This document shows, one piece after another, positions 1-11,149 of a stretch of 64,000 nucleotides of DNA. How positions within the stretch are numbered: position 1 is the first letter of the stretch; the number at the start of each line of letters is the position of its first letter. Source of the DNA: Anastatus disparis (Eukaryota > Arthropoda > Insecta > Hymenoptera > Eupelmidae); NCBI GenBank assembly GCA_017163975.1, contig JAFFSR010000347.1, positions 3,646,001 to 3,710,000 of the forward strand. The letters are read 5' to 3'. The translations under genes were made by a program, and so were the position numbers. A model generated the notes under the pieces. That model made no database searches. It was not told the DNA's origin and saw only the letters and a list, made by a program, of their open reading frames with translations.

Positions 1-289
1 ACAGGTATCTGTGTCGGTATATGGAAGTCTCATAAGGTCTTATTTTATTCCTTGCGAAGTTATAAATGAGCCTTTTACTCTTGGGCAAAAGAATAAACAC
101 ATCAAATTATTGTATAGAAAAGGCAGCATACTCTTTTACTTTTTGTAAAGTAAAAAATATAGATACTTATCTTTATGAAAAGAAAGAAAGCATCATATTT
201 ATCTTTTGAATTCATTCGAATTTCATAAAGTAAAAAACATACATTTTCACTTTTAGAAAAAGAACAAACACTTTAAGATTATCTTTATA
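1..289. other. AT-rich stretch, no gene seen
   Basis: No coding signal on either strand. The stretch has short recurring runs of the type cttttacttttt and gaaaagaaagaaa, resembling the sequence just beyond the other side of the first foldback element (about 1,910-1,985), so the element probably sits inside an older low-complexity repeat. Confidence 0.4.
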
Positions 290-1874
290 CACTCGACACA
301 ACGATTAGCGGGTCACCTAAAATTTTCTGAAAAATTTTCATTTTTCAAACAGTCATAGCTCCATCAATTTTTATCTAAATTATTCCTTTTTTTTTAAATT
401 CAAGGTCAAAAGTTCAACTTTTTGACTATTGCATTTAAAATATTTTTCAATTAGAACAGATGGCGCTGTTGTTAATTGTTTTAACTTATCAAATTTTGCA
501 TGAAAAAAAATTCAACTTTAAACCATTGAATAGGCTTTAAAATTGTTAGTTCAGAATGTTTTTGCAACAGAATTTGAAAATTTGGAATCTCCTGAAAAAT
601 TTTAAAAAAAACATTGAAATGCAATAATTTTTTACAAGGTTATGGGCATTGAAAAAAAAGAGGTTTTTTTAGTTTTTCGATCATAACTTTGACTGTATTC
701 GCCGAAATTGGTTCTTTTTTTTAATTAAAGCTGAAAACTTTAGCTTTTTGAATCTGTTATTTAAGAGCAGGCCGGATTCGCTGTCCTTGTCTAATTGGCA
801 TTTTTGTTATTTACTCAAGTATTAATCGGTGTATCTGCAAATTGAAGGTTAAGCGCAATAGATATTATTATTACAAATATTTATGCACAAGAAAAAAAAA
901 TCTATCGCTTTGTTTTTGAGAAAAGTAAGGAACGCGAAAATATTATGAACATAATCTTTTACTTCGGCGTTCCTTACTTTTCTCAAAAACAAATCGGTAG
1001 ATTTTTTTTTCTTGTGCATAGATATTCCTAATAATAATATCTATTGCGATCAACCTTTATTTTGAAGATACACCGATTAATACTTGAGTAAATAACAAAC
1101 AACTCAATTGTTACTCGGTCGGTATCAGGTTCTACTCCGGCCTACCGTTAAAACCCTTTTTAGCAAGATTGATAAAAAATAAACGCATGAATAAACAACA
1201 CGAATAAATGTGGAAAACTGCAAAAACAAACAATAAAAATTAAGGGATGTAATTCGGAGGCAGCCTCCACTCGGTACATCTTGGGTAATGCTAATACTGT
1301 TGGTGAAGCAATCTGTATGAATCTAATGTTTAATTTTGTTAAAACTCAGATGAATTTTTGCAATAATTTCGTATAAAATCTGCTATGCGTTGACAAGTGT
1401 CAAACAATACAAAAACAATTTTATGCATGAGTGTGTATGCTTGTTCAATGTCTAGCAGTTTTCCACGTTTATTCGTGTTGTTTATTCATGCATTTATTTT
1501 TTATCAATCTTGCTAACAAGAGTTTTTAATAACAGATTTAAAAAGCCAAAGTTTTCAGCTTTAATTTAAGAAAAAAAAAGAATTAATTTCAAATTCTGTT
1601 GCAAAAACATCCTGAACTAACAATTTTGAAGCCAATTCAATGGTTTAAAGTTGAATTTTTTTCTGCAAAATTTGATAAGTTTAAACAATTGACAACAGTG
1701 CCATCTGTTCTGATTGAAATATATTTTGAATGCAATAGTCAAAAAGTTGAACTTTTGACCTTAAAATTAAAAAAAAAGGAATAATTTAAATAAAAATTGA
1801 CGGAGTTGTGACTGTTTAAAAAATGCAAATTTTTTAGAAAATTTTAGGTGTCTCGCTAATTGTTGTACCGAGTG
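290..1874. mobile_element. Tc1/mariner-type foldback element (family O) carrying a nested insert
   Basis: The ends are inverted copies: the left begins CACTCGACACAACGATTAGCG and the right end reads the same way on the other strand (CACTCGGTACAACAATTAGCG). Each is flanked by TA, the target duplication expected of Tc1/mariner elements. The inverted arms continue inward for hundreds of bases, including a matching pair at about 1,149-1,219 and 1,453-1,526, so the element is nearly one large palindrome with a short central spacer. No transposase ORF is present, so it is non-autonomous. A TTAA-type foldback (765-1147) is inserted in the left arm; the intact right arm shows the pre-insertion sequence. 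Family assignment rests on the TA sites and tip sequence only. Confidence 0.75.
765..1147. mobile_element. TTAA-flanked foldback MITE, family A copy 1
   Basis: A 383-bp palindromic element with tips GAGCAGGCCGG / CCGGCCTACCG, flanked on both sides by TTAA (761-764 and 1148-1151). Arms share blocks such as tattactcaagtattaatcgg and the mirrored gttccttacttttctcaaaaac. TTAA duplication is the hallmark of piggyBac-type transposition. The homologous site in the opposite arm of the host palindrome (about 1,527) has a single TTAA, which supports the target duplication. Other copies lie at 23,880, 30,911 and 13,931. Confidence 0.8.
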
Positions 1875-2333
1875 TAAATCATGTCATTAAAATTACATCG
1901 ACATATGGTAAAATTTTCAATTTACTCTTCTATAAGGTAAAAAACTATACTTTTTTACTTTTTTTCTAATTTTTACTCTTTTGAGTGCAGAGTGTGCATA
2001 TGCAAAAGATCAACTTACGAAAAGAGCTAGGAAATCTGATCTATATATAAGAATATATATATTATTTAGGTAAAAACAAATTGTGATAGATATTGGTACG
2101 TTCTGTAAATAATTATTTAGAAACTCTTTTGTAATAAGAAACTCGCCGTCGAGGCGCTACCGCGCCTCTTGATACACGCAGTCATAAAAACCAATATGTA
2201 ATAATTTTTTTATTAAAATAAACAATAATAGATTTTTAGTTAATTATTATGAATTGTTTATTGTTTGAAAATTTAAAAGAGAAAATTCGAGTGATGCTTG
2301 TGAATTCAAAATAAATTAATATAATTTGTCTAT
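1875..2333. other. Intergenic, one small hairpin, no gene seen
   Basis: AT-rich sequence without coding signal. A GC-rich perfect hairpin, GAGGCGC-TACC-GCGCCTC, stands at 2151-2168 against the AT-rich background; its role is unknown. Confidence 0.4.
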
Positions 2334-4521
2334 CACGGTGGTCCCCTATAATCTTGACCGTGAAGTTTTTGCACCTCAGATTTTTCTTTTGGGTATGATT
2401 CCAGGCATATTTAGATATATTATTATAGATTCCAGGCCAATTCCAACAAAAAAACAAAATCGAAGAATGAGTACTTTTTTATTTACTACATTTTTTTAAT
2501 GTTTTTTTATTAAAAAAATTTTTTTATTGATAATTTATGAGCTTAATTTCTAGAATATCGTTTTCAAATAAAATTATGAATTATTTACATATTTTAAACA
2601 AATATTATTGGAAAATCAAAAGTAATGTAACAATGTAAGTATAACGTTAAAATTAAGATTTTTTATAAAACATTATAGTGATTAAGACTAACCAGGAGAG
2701 TGTCTGAGTTGCGGGTCACAGATCTTGATGAAACTTTGGAATAAGTATTTAGGTACCAAAATATGAGTAAAGCCACAGCGGTACGGTCTAACGCTTCGAA
2801 AAACTGAAGTTAAGGACGATTATAGTTTTATTTTCGGAAAAATATGAAAAAAAACTCCTTATTGAAGTGTAAATAATTCTGTCTAGGAATGTCTTTAATA
2901 AATCCACAATAACTAAAATGAAAGCAGAGAAAACAGGCTTTAATTTGCTAGTTTCAAAATTGAAAAATAATAATTAGAACTAAAGTTATGTTTGTTTAAA
3001 GTCAAGTATCAAAAGAGTACTGAAAATCACCATCCTTCAAAATTTAGACTATTTTTGGTACTCTCTTACTGCTCAACTTTAAACAAGCATAACTTTAGTT
3101 CTATTTATTATTTTTCAATTCGGAAACTAGCAAATTAAAGCCTGTTTTCTCTGCTTTCATTTTAGTTGTTGTGGATTTATTAAAGACATTTCTAGACAGA
3201 ATTATTTACACTTCAATAAGGAGTTTTTTTTCATATTTTTCCGAAAATAAAACTATAATCGTCCATAACTTCAGTTTTTCGAAGCGTTAGACCGTACATC
3301 GCTATGGCTTTGCTCATATTTTGGTACCTTAATACTTATCCCGAAGTTTCATTAAGATCTGTGACCCGCAACTCAGACGCTCTCCTGGTAAGACAAATAA
3401 TACGTTTTTAAATTATTAAAGACGGCACTTAAAGTAATTGTGATTAGAAAATACAGTATATTAATATTCTATAAGAACACTGCATATACTTTTGGTGTTT
3501 CAGTAACAGCAAAAGTACGATTTCCATGTAAAAGATTGTATTGAAGAAAATCGAGGCCTAGGTTTTTACAGCGTACAGGCTATGGAAATGGTCAATCATG
3601 ATTTTCCTGCAACATGGGTTAATACAAAGTATCATAAAATGATTCTAATTATGCAGATATATACATATATATATATACAGATATCATATACATAATTTTT
3701 ACTAAAATTAAGTACAGTTAATTATACTCGTAGACTGCTCTTAATAATTTATCTGCATAATTAGAATAATTATACGATACTTTATATTAGCTTATGTTGC
3801 AGAAAAATCAAAATGGACCGCTTCCATAGCCTGTTCGCTGTATAAACCTAGGCCTCGATTTTCTTTAATACAATCTTTTACATGGAAAATGTAGACATTG
3901 TTAGAGGGTCTTTTTCGAATTTTAACCCTGTAAGTTGTGGTTTAGGATATCAATGTTTTGTGAGCATTGCAACGGTCGAGATCCGAAAAAAATCCTCCAA
4001 CAGTGTCTAATATTCACTGTGAAAGCTTTGAATCCGAACATTGAAAATGTACTTTTGGTGTTACTAAAATACTAAAAATACATGCAGTGTTCTCATAGAA
4101 TATAAATACACAGTATTTTCAAATCACGATTGCTTCAAGTGCCGTCTTTAATAATTTAGAACTGTATAATTTGTCATAGTCTTTGTAACTATAATGTTAT
4201 GCAAAAAATCTTAATTTTAACGTTATGCTTACATTGTTAAATTACTCTATATTTTCTTAAATATATTTACAATAATATTTGCTTAAAATATGTAAATAAT
4301 TCATAATTCTATTTAAAACCGGCATTCTAGAAATCGAACTCATAAATTATTAATAAAAAACTATAATTTATAAAAAATAGAATTTGAATAAATAAAAAAG
4401 TGCTTATTCTTCGATTTTGGTTTTTGTTAGAATTGGATCCTGAATGTGCCTAGAATCATATCCAAAAGGAAAATCTGAGGTACAAAAACTTCACGGTCAA
4501 AATTATTCGAGGACCACGGTG
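2334..4521. mobile_element. Large palindromic foldback element (family D), 2.2 kb
   Basis: Terminal inverted repeats start CACGGTGGTCC on the left and CACCGTGGTCC on the right, then both read TTGACCGTGAAGTTTTTG. The arms remain alignable almost to the centre near 3,690 (for example the block around gaggcctaggttt at about 3,550 and its inverted partner near 3,850). The flanks read CTAT on both sides, a possible 4-bp duplication. There is no ORF. The left arm is interrupted at 2,692 by a smaller foldback. I cannot assign a superfamily. Confidence 0.7.
2692..3388. mobile_element. PIF/Harbinger-like foldback MITE, family B copy 1
   Basis: A 697-bp palindrome with tips CCAGGAGAGTGTCTGAG / CTCAGACGCTCTCCTGG, flanked by TAA on both sides (2689-2691 and 3389-3391). 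The uninterrupted right arm of the host element has a single site (AAAGACTATGACAAAT), consistent with a 3-bp TWA duplication, which is characteristic of PIF/Harbinger elements. No coding capacity. Related by its tips to copies at 5,130, 27,118 and 30,450. Confidence 0.8.
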
Positions 4522-5129
4522 CTATACAATAGTGGAAGCATAGCTTATATTGGCCAGTCGCCATGACTGCCACACTGGTTTTTCAGTCCTGGATTTTAAA
4601 GGTTCTATGGATTTACTCATATTCGTACGTATACATACATATTTCTTTTATGATTTTAATATGACGCAACATATTATAAATATGATATTAAGTAACATGC
4701 CGTAAACTGCCATGTTGCCATCCCCCTGTCCCGCACTACACGGAAGTATACACTGAAACCAGATACTTTCGTAGTATGTATGCAAAATTAGTACATTACT
4801 CTACCAGTGTGCCAAATAGGTTATTTCTCCATAAGTCGTTTTGACAAAAAAAGATGGGTGGGGAACCTATTTTGCCATGAGTGAGGTATAGAATTTTTTC
4901 CAACAAGATTAGCGAAATCTGTTTGTTGGCTCCTGTTTTGCATGAGCAAAATACTACATTCCCTCACTAGTGAGAGAATCTGATATTTCGCTTACAAAAA
5001 TCAGGCGCCAAAAATCGGTTTTTGCTTTCCGTGTTCGGCAAAAATATATATATATATATACATGTATATGCACCGTCGAAAGAAATCAATTTTGAAATTA
5101 TTACGATGAAAAAAAACTAGCTATACTTA
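4522..5129. repeat. Dispersed repeat K (copy 1) and flanking non-coding sequence
   Basis: From about 4,690 to 5,045 this resembles sequence at 33,580-33,670 (inverted) and at 42,500-42,780 (inverted). Shared signatures include cggaagtata, cattccctcac and aaaaccgatttt. It contains internal inverted segments (gcaaaa...ttttgc) but no ORF. A short (TA)n lies at about 5,046-5,061. No gene is seen. Confidence 0.5.
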
Positions 5130-5719
5130 CAAGGAGAGTGTTTCACTTTCGGGTCACCGTTTTTGCTCAAATTTTAGGGATGTTTTCTGGATGCAGAAAT
5201 ATGAACAAAGCCAAAATTTTAGAGGCTAACGCTCAATATTTCCCTAATTACAGGCCATTGAAGAAAATCACTAAAAAGTTACTAGATTTTCAATATCGAA
5301 ATAGCACCTAAAGCATCTCAAAATATTATTTTTTCCTAAAGTTATAGCCTAATAAAGATTGAATCTGAATTTTTTGTTTAAAACATTAATTAATAATGAA
5401 AGCTAAAATTGAGTTCAATCTTTATTACGCTATAACTTTGAGAAAAAATAATATTACAAAATGCTATAACTACTATTGCGAAAGGATTCGAGCTTAACTT
5501 TCATTTAAAAAAGGTTTAAGTTTCTAGCTTACAATGCTAAGGAACTATAAGCGTTTGAAAATCTAGTAACTTTTTTAGTGATTTTCTTCGATGGCCTGTA
5601 ACTAGGGAAATATTGAGCGTTGGCCTCTAAAATTTTGGCTTCCTTCATGTTTCTGCATCCAGAAAATATTCCCAAAATTTGAGCAAAATTGGTGACCCGA
5701 AGGTGAAACACTCTCGTTG
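5130..5719. mobile_element. PIF/Harbinger-like foldback MITE, family C copy 1
   Basis: A palindromic element with tips CAAGGAGAGTGTTTCAC / GTGAAACACTCTCGTTG and a TTA duplication at each side (5127-5129, 5720-5722). The first 17 bases follow family B tips closely (AGGAGAGTGT, then a conserved CGGGTCAC block), so B and C look like subfamilies. Both short ORFs inside are mirror-image readings of the palindrome arms and are not genes. Confidence 0.8.
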
Positions 5720-5879
5720 TTAGTCTAAGATGACCGGTGTTATCTACATCGATGTGAAGACTATTTTGAAAAATGATGAGTTTTTCTTTACTGCAGTACT
5801 GTTGGTTTAAATGTTAATAATGAATTAAAAATGATTTGAGGTTGTTAGGTAAAGTAGCCTCCCACACAGCATGAAATAT

Positions 5880-7490
5880 CTATGGGAGCTTCCTGAAATA
5901 TTGGCACGGAAGATTTGAAATATTTTAGGAATCTTCCATGGAATATTCCTGTAATATTCGTATGTCCTTGATTCTTCTTACATTAAAATATTTCATGGAA
6001 TATTGTTGGAATATTCCAAGAATATTTCATTGGGTCATCTGAGATCTTTTATTGAAACATTTCAGGAATCTTGCAGGAATATTTCATGAAATATTCCGTT
6101 AGAACATTCATGGAAGATTTCCGGAGTATTGAAACGGAAGATTTAAACATTTTATAAACCTTTCATGGAATATGCATGAAGGATTTAAGGAATCCATCGT
6201 AAAATATTCCATGGAATATTTATGCAAGATTCGTAGAATATTGACACAGAAGATTTGGAATATTTAAAAAATCTTCCATAAAATATTCCTCTAACATTCG
6301 TATGTAGTTGATTCTTCTTACATTGAAATATTCGATGGAATATTCTTGAAAGATTTCAAGAATATTTCAATAAAAGGTTTAGGTTATCTCACATCTTCCA
6401 TGAAATGTTACTGGAAGATTTTTGGAAGATTTCGATAAAAGATTCAAAGTTTCAGATCCACCGCGAAATATTTCTGGAATATGTCATGAAAGGTTGTAAA
6501 ATGCTGTGAGAGAGTAGTATATATATATTATATAATAACACATTATATTTATACATTAATACATATACGCATACGTAAACATTCACATGTATTTAGAAAA
6601 TCGCATTTACATATTCGCTTTGACTGTACACAACAAAGTGTCGAACTTTTCGCTAATATAATAAGTAAGGTATCGTCTAACCGCTCGGGGATAAAACTCC
6701 CATTTAACGAGCATCCCCCATCGGCGCCACTGCAAATCTCCCGTAATATTCCGCGCAACCTTCTGATGAAAACTTCATGGAATCCTTCGAGAAAGTTTCA
6801 TGCAACATTCCACTGGAAGATTACTTAAATCTTTCTGTGAAATATTCAGTGGAATATTTCTGGAAGATTTATGTAATATTCCGCTGTACGATTTTGAAGT
6901 GTTTCGGAACCTTCCAGCGAAATATTTATTAAATCTTCTTGAAATCTTTCATGAAATATTCTACCGGAAGATTACTTAAATCTTTCTGTGAAATATTCAG
7001 TGAAATATTTCTTGATGATTTATGTAATATTCTGCTGTAAGATTTTAAAGTGTTTCGTAATCTTCCAGCGAAATATTTATGGAAATTTCCTGAAATTTTT
7101 CATGCAATATTTTACTGGAATATTACCTTAATCTTTCTATGACATATTCCGTGAAATATTTCTGGAAGATTTATGTAATATTCCACTGTACAATTTTAAA
7201 TTTTTTTGGAATCTTCCAGCAAAATATTTTTGAAATCTTCCATGAAATATTCCACAGTAAATATTTCATAAACATTACATGTAATATTTCATGAAATATT
7301 ACAAAAATCTTCCGTGAATATTTCATGGAATATTTCGAAAAAGTTTTTGAACATTCCTTTGAAATATTCCATAAATATTCTTGAAAGCTTTCAATGGAAG
7401 ATTCCAGTGGAATATTTCGAAATATTAAGTGAAGACTTTCTAGAATTTGCATGGAAGGTTCCGTTGAAATATTCCAGTGGAAGATATTGA
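5880..7490. repeat. Tandem array of degenerate palindromic TTCCATGGAATATT-like motifs
   Basis: Nearly all of the stretch is variants of short self-complementary words such as GGAATATTCC, TTCATGGAATATT and GGAAGATTT. Higher-order repetition is visible: a block at about 5,905-6,060 recurs at 6,245-6,400 (about 340 bp apart), and a block beginning gattacttaaatctttctg recurs about every 150-160 bp from 6,800 to 7,220. A non-repetitive island at about 6,490-6,760 interrupts the array. Apparent ORFs here are by-products of the repeat. A decayed relative lies at 15,240-15,470. Confidence 0.7.
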
Positions 7491-7582
7491 ATTCAACAGT
7501 AATTCTTTATTTTTGCATAATGTAAAATTTATTTTTCAAATACTACGATATTTAAGTTGCTTTTAATAAATTTGTGGTTTAG

Positions 7583-8560
7583 AAAACGGTATAACGAATG
7601 AAGATTTTTTTGCATTAAGTGATGCACAAATTTGCACTTTGCTTGAAGGTAATTCGAATTACCTAATTGAATTTATTTCAAAATATAATTTTGAAAAGAG
7701 TCAGATAAGCGCATGTTTAGATAAGCAAAATGTAGTAGAAACGATGGAAATTTGTGAGGATGAAATTATGCATGGTAAAAGTAACCTTACTTTGAGTGAT
7801 GCATCAGAAAATTTTTCAACAATTCCCAGTGAAACTTTTGTTGAAGAACGATGTATGAAAATGTATGTAAATTAGTACTTGCATAAATTATAAATTTATT
7901 TTGCAGTTTCATATTAAAATGCTACAGATATTGTATATTTTTAGCGGATTTTACATTTGTTGAAAACGAATTGTTTCATTTTTGAATGCCTCTTTCGAAG
8001 GACAGCTTGTACTTGGTAAATATAAGTTCACGAAAGATTTAGATTATAGTAGATTAAAAAATTTAATTATTATGAATAAAATTAAAGAAGATCCAATAAA
8101 ATACAAGTAAGGTTATAATACCTAGAAAGTAAATTTTCGAATCTTAGAATAGATATTATTTCATTGACTTTTTTCTCTGTGTGTATGGTACAAGATTTAA
8201 TTATACAGTGATTTTTATTAATTTTAAGTGATAGAACAAGAATTTGAATTACAAATTAATATATTTCTAATTGTTATTTTCAGAATAAGAAAGGATTTTT
8301 TCAAGGAAATTCGTGAGCAAGCAATAGAACTGTTTCCAATAGAAGATATATTTATTTATTTTATTAAGATTTATATATTTATTTTACGTGCCTCGTATTG
8401 CTAAAAAAATCAAGAGACAGGTGCAAAAGGCTTTTTATACAACTATTATAAAGTTGTGAGAAGCGAGTTACGTATCGCTCATAAACTATCACAAAAAGAT
8501 TTTAAAGCTCAACAAGCGCAACGTAAAGAAATCGACATCAGTATAAAAAATTATTTTTTC
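7583..8560 (+). pseudogene. N-terminal exons of a transposase-like gene (decayed)
   Basis: Three exon-like pieces follow each other. The first (7,583-7,862) starts after a ttttag acceptor and encodes an acidic segment (LSDAQICTLLEG...). The second (to 8,106) encodes GKYKFTKDLDYSRLKNLI and ends at a GTAAGG donor. The third (from 8,284, after a ttttcag acceptor) joins in phase and encodes a segment with ELFPIEDIF, continuing to VVRSELRIAHKLSQ. The order and character match the N-terminal half of the large transposase-like proteins common in insect genomes whose C-terminal half is at 21,059-25,006. Frameshifts and stops indicate decay. It could be the same gene split by later insertions, or a separate copy. 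Confidence 0.45.
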
Positions 8561-8658
8561 ACACACACATATATATATATATATACTAGGGGGGGTTCTC
8601 CCTGCTCGCTCCACTCGCCAACCCCCCGAATACACACTGCTGACAGTCAATTTCAAAG

Positions 8659-8853
8659 TAAATAGAAGAGTAGGACATAGTGAATCTAAATTTTATAATG
8701 TGAAAAAAGTTCGATAGAAAACATTGGTACATAAAAATATAAGATATGAAGTTATAGAATTAGAATTAATAAAAAAAAGATGGTTTAACGCGACATTCAA
8801 AAGTTCACAAAGAATCAAACTCATATATTTTTGGAATGAATTAAAAATAGAAT
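8659..8853 (+). pseudogene. Unrecognised coding-like remnant
   Basis: A single frame reads RVGHSESKFYNVKKVR, one TAG stop, then IRYEVIELELIKKRWFNATF and about 20 more residues before the next stop. The composition (W, F, alternating charge) looks like degraded protein rather than random AT-rich sequence. I do not recognise the family. It follows a GC-rich patch (8,587-8,640) after a (TA)n run and may belong to the insertion that splits the transposase-like gene. Confidence 0.3.
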
Positions 8854-8949
8854 AGTAAATAACAATAAAATTTCAAGTTATGATTGTATATAATAATATT
8901 TAATAATAATTATGAGCGAATAATAAAAAATAGAATAATAGAATAATAA

Positions 8950-9545
8950 AAAATTATGATTATGAATAAATATTTTCATCTTCTTATGTCATAAATTTTA
9001 TACATATCGAGAAGATGCAAAGAAAACGCTCCCTCTCTGCATTTTTTATTTTTGGGCTTAAGATCAACATATATAAATATATGGCTGCATTATGAGTGTT
9101 TTTTTTTATTGTAGCTAAAAGAAGCTCACATTTTTATTTTTTATTGTCGCTAAAGAAGCCTACATTTTTTTTTCATTGTCGCTAAAAAAGCTTACAAATT
9201 TATTTATTATTGTCACTGAAGCATACAAATCTATTGTTTGTTGTCGCTGAAAAAATCTCATATAAGCATACAAAATTTATTGTTTGCTGTCGCTAATAGA
9301 AGCTTACAAAATTATATTTCATTGTAATTATAAAAAGCCTACATATTTATTTTTTATTGTCGCTAAAGAAGCTTGTACAGTTGCTTTGTATTTTTACTAA
9401 AAAAAGTTTAAATAATTTTAAATATTTATTTAATATGTCGTTAAATTTCATTATCGCTAAAAGAAGCTTACAAATTTATGTTTTATTACAAGCTTACATA
9501 TTTATTTTTTATTGTTGTTAAAAAAAACTTATACATTGATTTTTT
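8950..9545. repeat. Left subterminal minisatellite arm
   Basis: About ten degenerate units of the type ATTGTCGCTAAAAGAAGCTTAC, spaced 28-47 bp, run from about 9,108 to 9,540. Upstream lie tatatggctgcatta and a ctctctgcatt block. The same unit and flanking words occur in inverted orientation at 18,690-19,220, so the two arrays face each other across about 9 kb. It is not a CRISPR: units are contiguous and degenerate, without unique spacers of constant length. Confidence 0.65.
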
Positions 9546-9789
9546 CTGTAGTAAATCAATAATATTTTATATTTTGTATTTTAATTATCATCCATTTGTT
9601 TTTCTGTAACCTTGAGAAATAATCATTTTATATTGAGAATATTGTATTTATTAATGTAATGAAATAAAAATATTAAATTATTTAATTTACCTTATTTAAA
9701 ATTATTTCATTTGCTAATATAAGTTCTTTTAACTCTATGTTGTATCATTTAATACTTTATTAAATTCCAATCTTTTTACTTTTAATATA
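9546..9789. other. AT-rich spacer, no gene seen
   Basis: Non-coding AT-rich sequence between the minisatellite and the next foldback; no motif recognised. Confidence 0.4.
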
Positions 9790-11051
9790 CAGTGGCGTAC
9801 ATAAGTTTCTGGCCAAAAAAAAAAAATTAGTCAATTTTTAAAGTTTTATATCTTTGTAAAAAATTGAAATTTTTTTAAAAATCAAACGGCATTTTGAAGT
9901 ACAATTGAAAATCTTTCAAATACTGGCGGGTTTGTTCAAAAATATTAAAAATTGGATTTTTCACATGAAAAAAAAACTATTTTTTTTAAGGTTTTTTTTG
10001 GCTATGAAAAATTTGATATAATTTTTGAACCACTAGGCGGATTTGAAAACAACCAATATAAAAAAGATGCGTATTTATTACCCCTTTAAAATGAGCATAG
10101 CTGGATCAATTTTTATTAAGCGGTTCAAAAGTCACATCATTTATCGCGAAAAATTTCGCTCTTTCTTCAAGCTTCATTATCTAAGTATCTATGCACTGCA
10201 GAGAAAAACTCATAAAAGAAAAAATGTTCGTTTTTTGAAATAGAATAAGGGTACATTAAAAATTTATCATTTCAGAAAAAAAAATTTTTTTACTTTTTTC
10301 CACAGGTATGATGATATACAATTATATTTAATTTTTGTTTTAAATAATATTTTTATTGATTTCGATGCATTACAACGGACTTAAATTATTTTTATTTAAC
10401 TAATAATTTCCTTCTAATATGCTTTCTAAAAATATAATTTGAATAAAATTTATCATAATACGTCAAATGTAGTAAGCTACAGTGTATTAAATATTATTTA
10501 ATACAAAAATTAAATATAATTGTATATCATCATACCTGTGGAAAAAAGTAAAAAAATTTTTTTTTCTGAAATGATAAATTTTTAATGTACCCTTATTCTA
10601 CTTCAAAAAACGAACATTTTTTCTTTAATGAGTTTTTCTCTGCGGTGCATAGATACTTAGATAATGAAGCTTGAAGAAAGAGCGAAATTTTTCGCGATAA
10701 ATGATGTAACTTTTGAACCGCTTAATAAAAATTGATGCAGCTATGCTCATTTTAAAGAGGGAATGAATACGCATCTTTTTTATATTGGTTGTTTTCAAAT
10801 CCGCCAAGTGGTTCAAAAATTATATCAAATTTTTCATAGCCAAAAAAAACCTTAAAAAAAATAGTTTTTTTTTTCATGTAAAAAATCCAATTTTTAATAT
10901 TTTTGAACACACCCGCCGGTATTTGAAAGATTTTCAATTGTACTTTAAAATGCCGTTTGATTTTTAAAGAAATTTCAATTTTTTACAAAGATATAAAACT
11001 TTAAAAATTGACTAATTTTTTTTTTTGGCCAGAAACTTATGCACGCCACTG
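9790..11051. mobile_element. Tc1/mariner-type long palindromic MITE (family E)
   Basis: The tips CAGTGGCGTACATAAGTTTC and its inverted partner CAGTGGCGTGCATAAGTTTC are flanked by TA on both sides (9788-9789, 11052-11053), as expected for Tc1/mariner transposition. The two arms match over about 600 bp each, making a 1,262-bp near-perfect palindrome around position 10,420. The arms still align closely, so insertion is likely recent relative to neighbours. The four short ORFs inside are mirror readings of the arms. No transposase. Confidence 0.85.
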
Positions 11052-11149
11052 TATATGTAATATCTATAAAATTTTTAAATATATATAATACATGAATATT
11101 TTCATAAGTGTATATGCATATAATATATTATTATAATTGTTTTTACTAT

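Noticed and set aside
7171..7452. 93-codon minus-strand ORF
   Set aside because: Lies entirely within the short-palindrome array, and its Ile/Phe/Trp-rich repeats reflect the TTCCATGGAA words.
9108..9540. Possible CRISPR-like array
   Set aside because: Units are degenerate and contiguous with variable spacing, no unique equal-length spacers, and the surrounding DNA is eukaryotic. The arrays at 18.7 kb and 62.0 kb were rejected for the same reason.
10043..10967. Several ORFs of 60-66 codons with similar peptides on both strands
   Set aside because: They are mirror readings of the two arms of the Tc1-type palindrome. The same explanation removes the ORFs at 5,529-5,711, 27,024-27,344 and 27,555-27,800.
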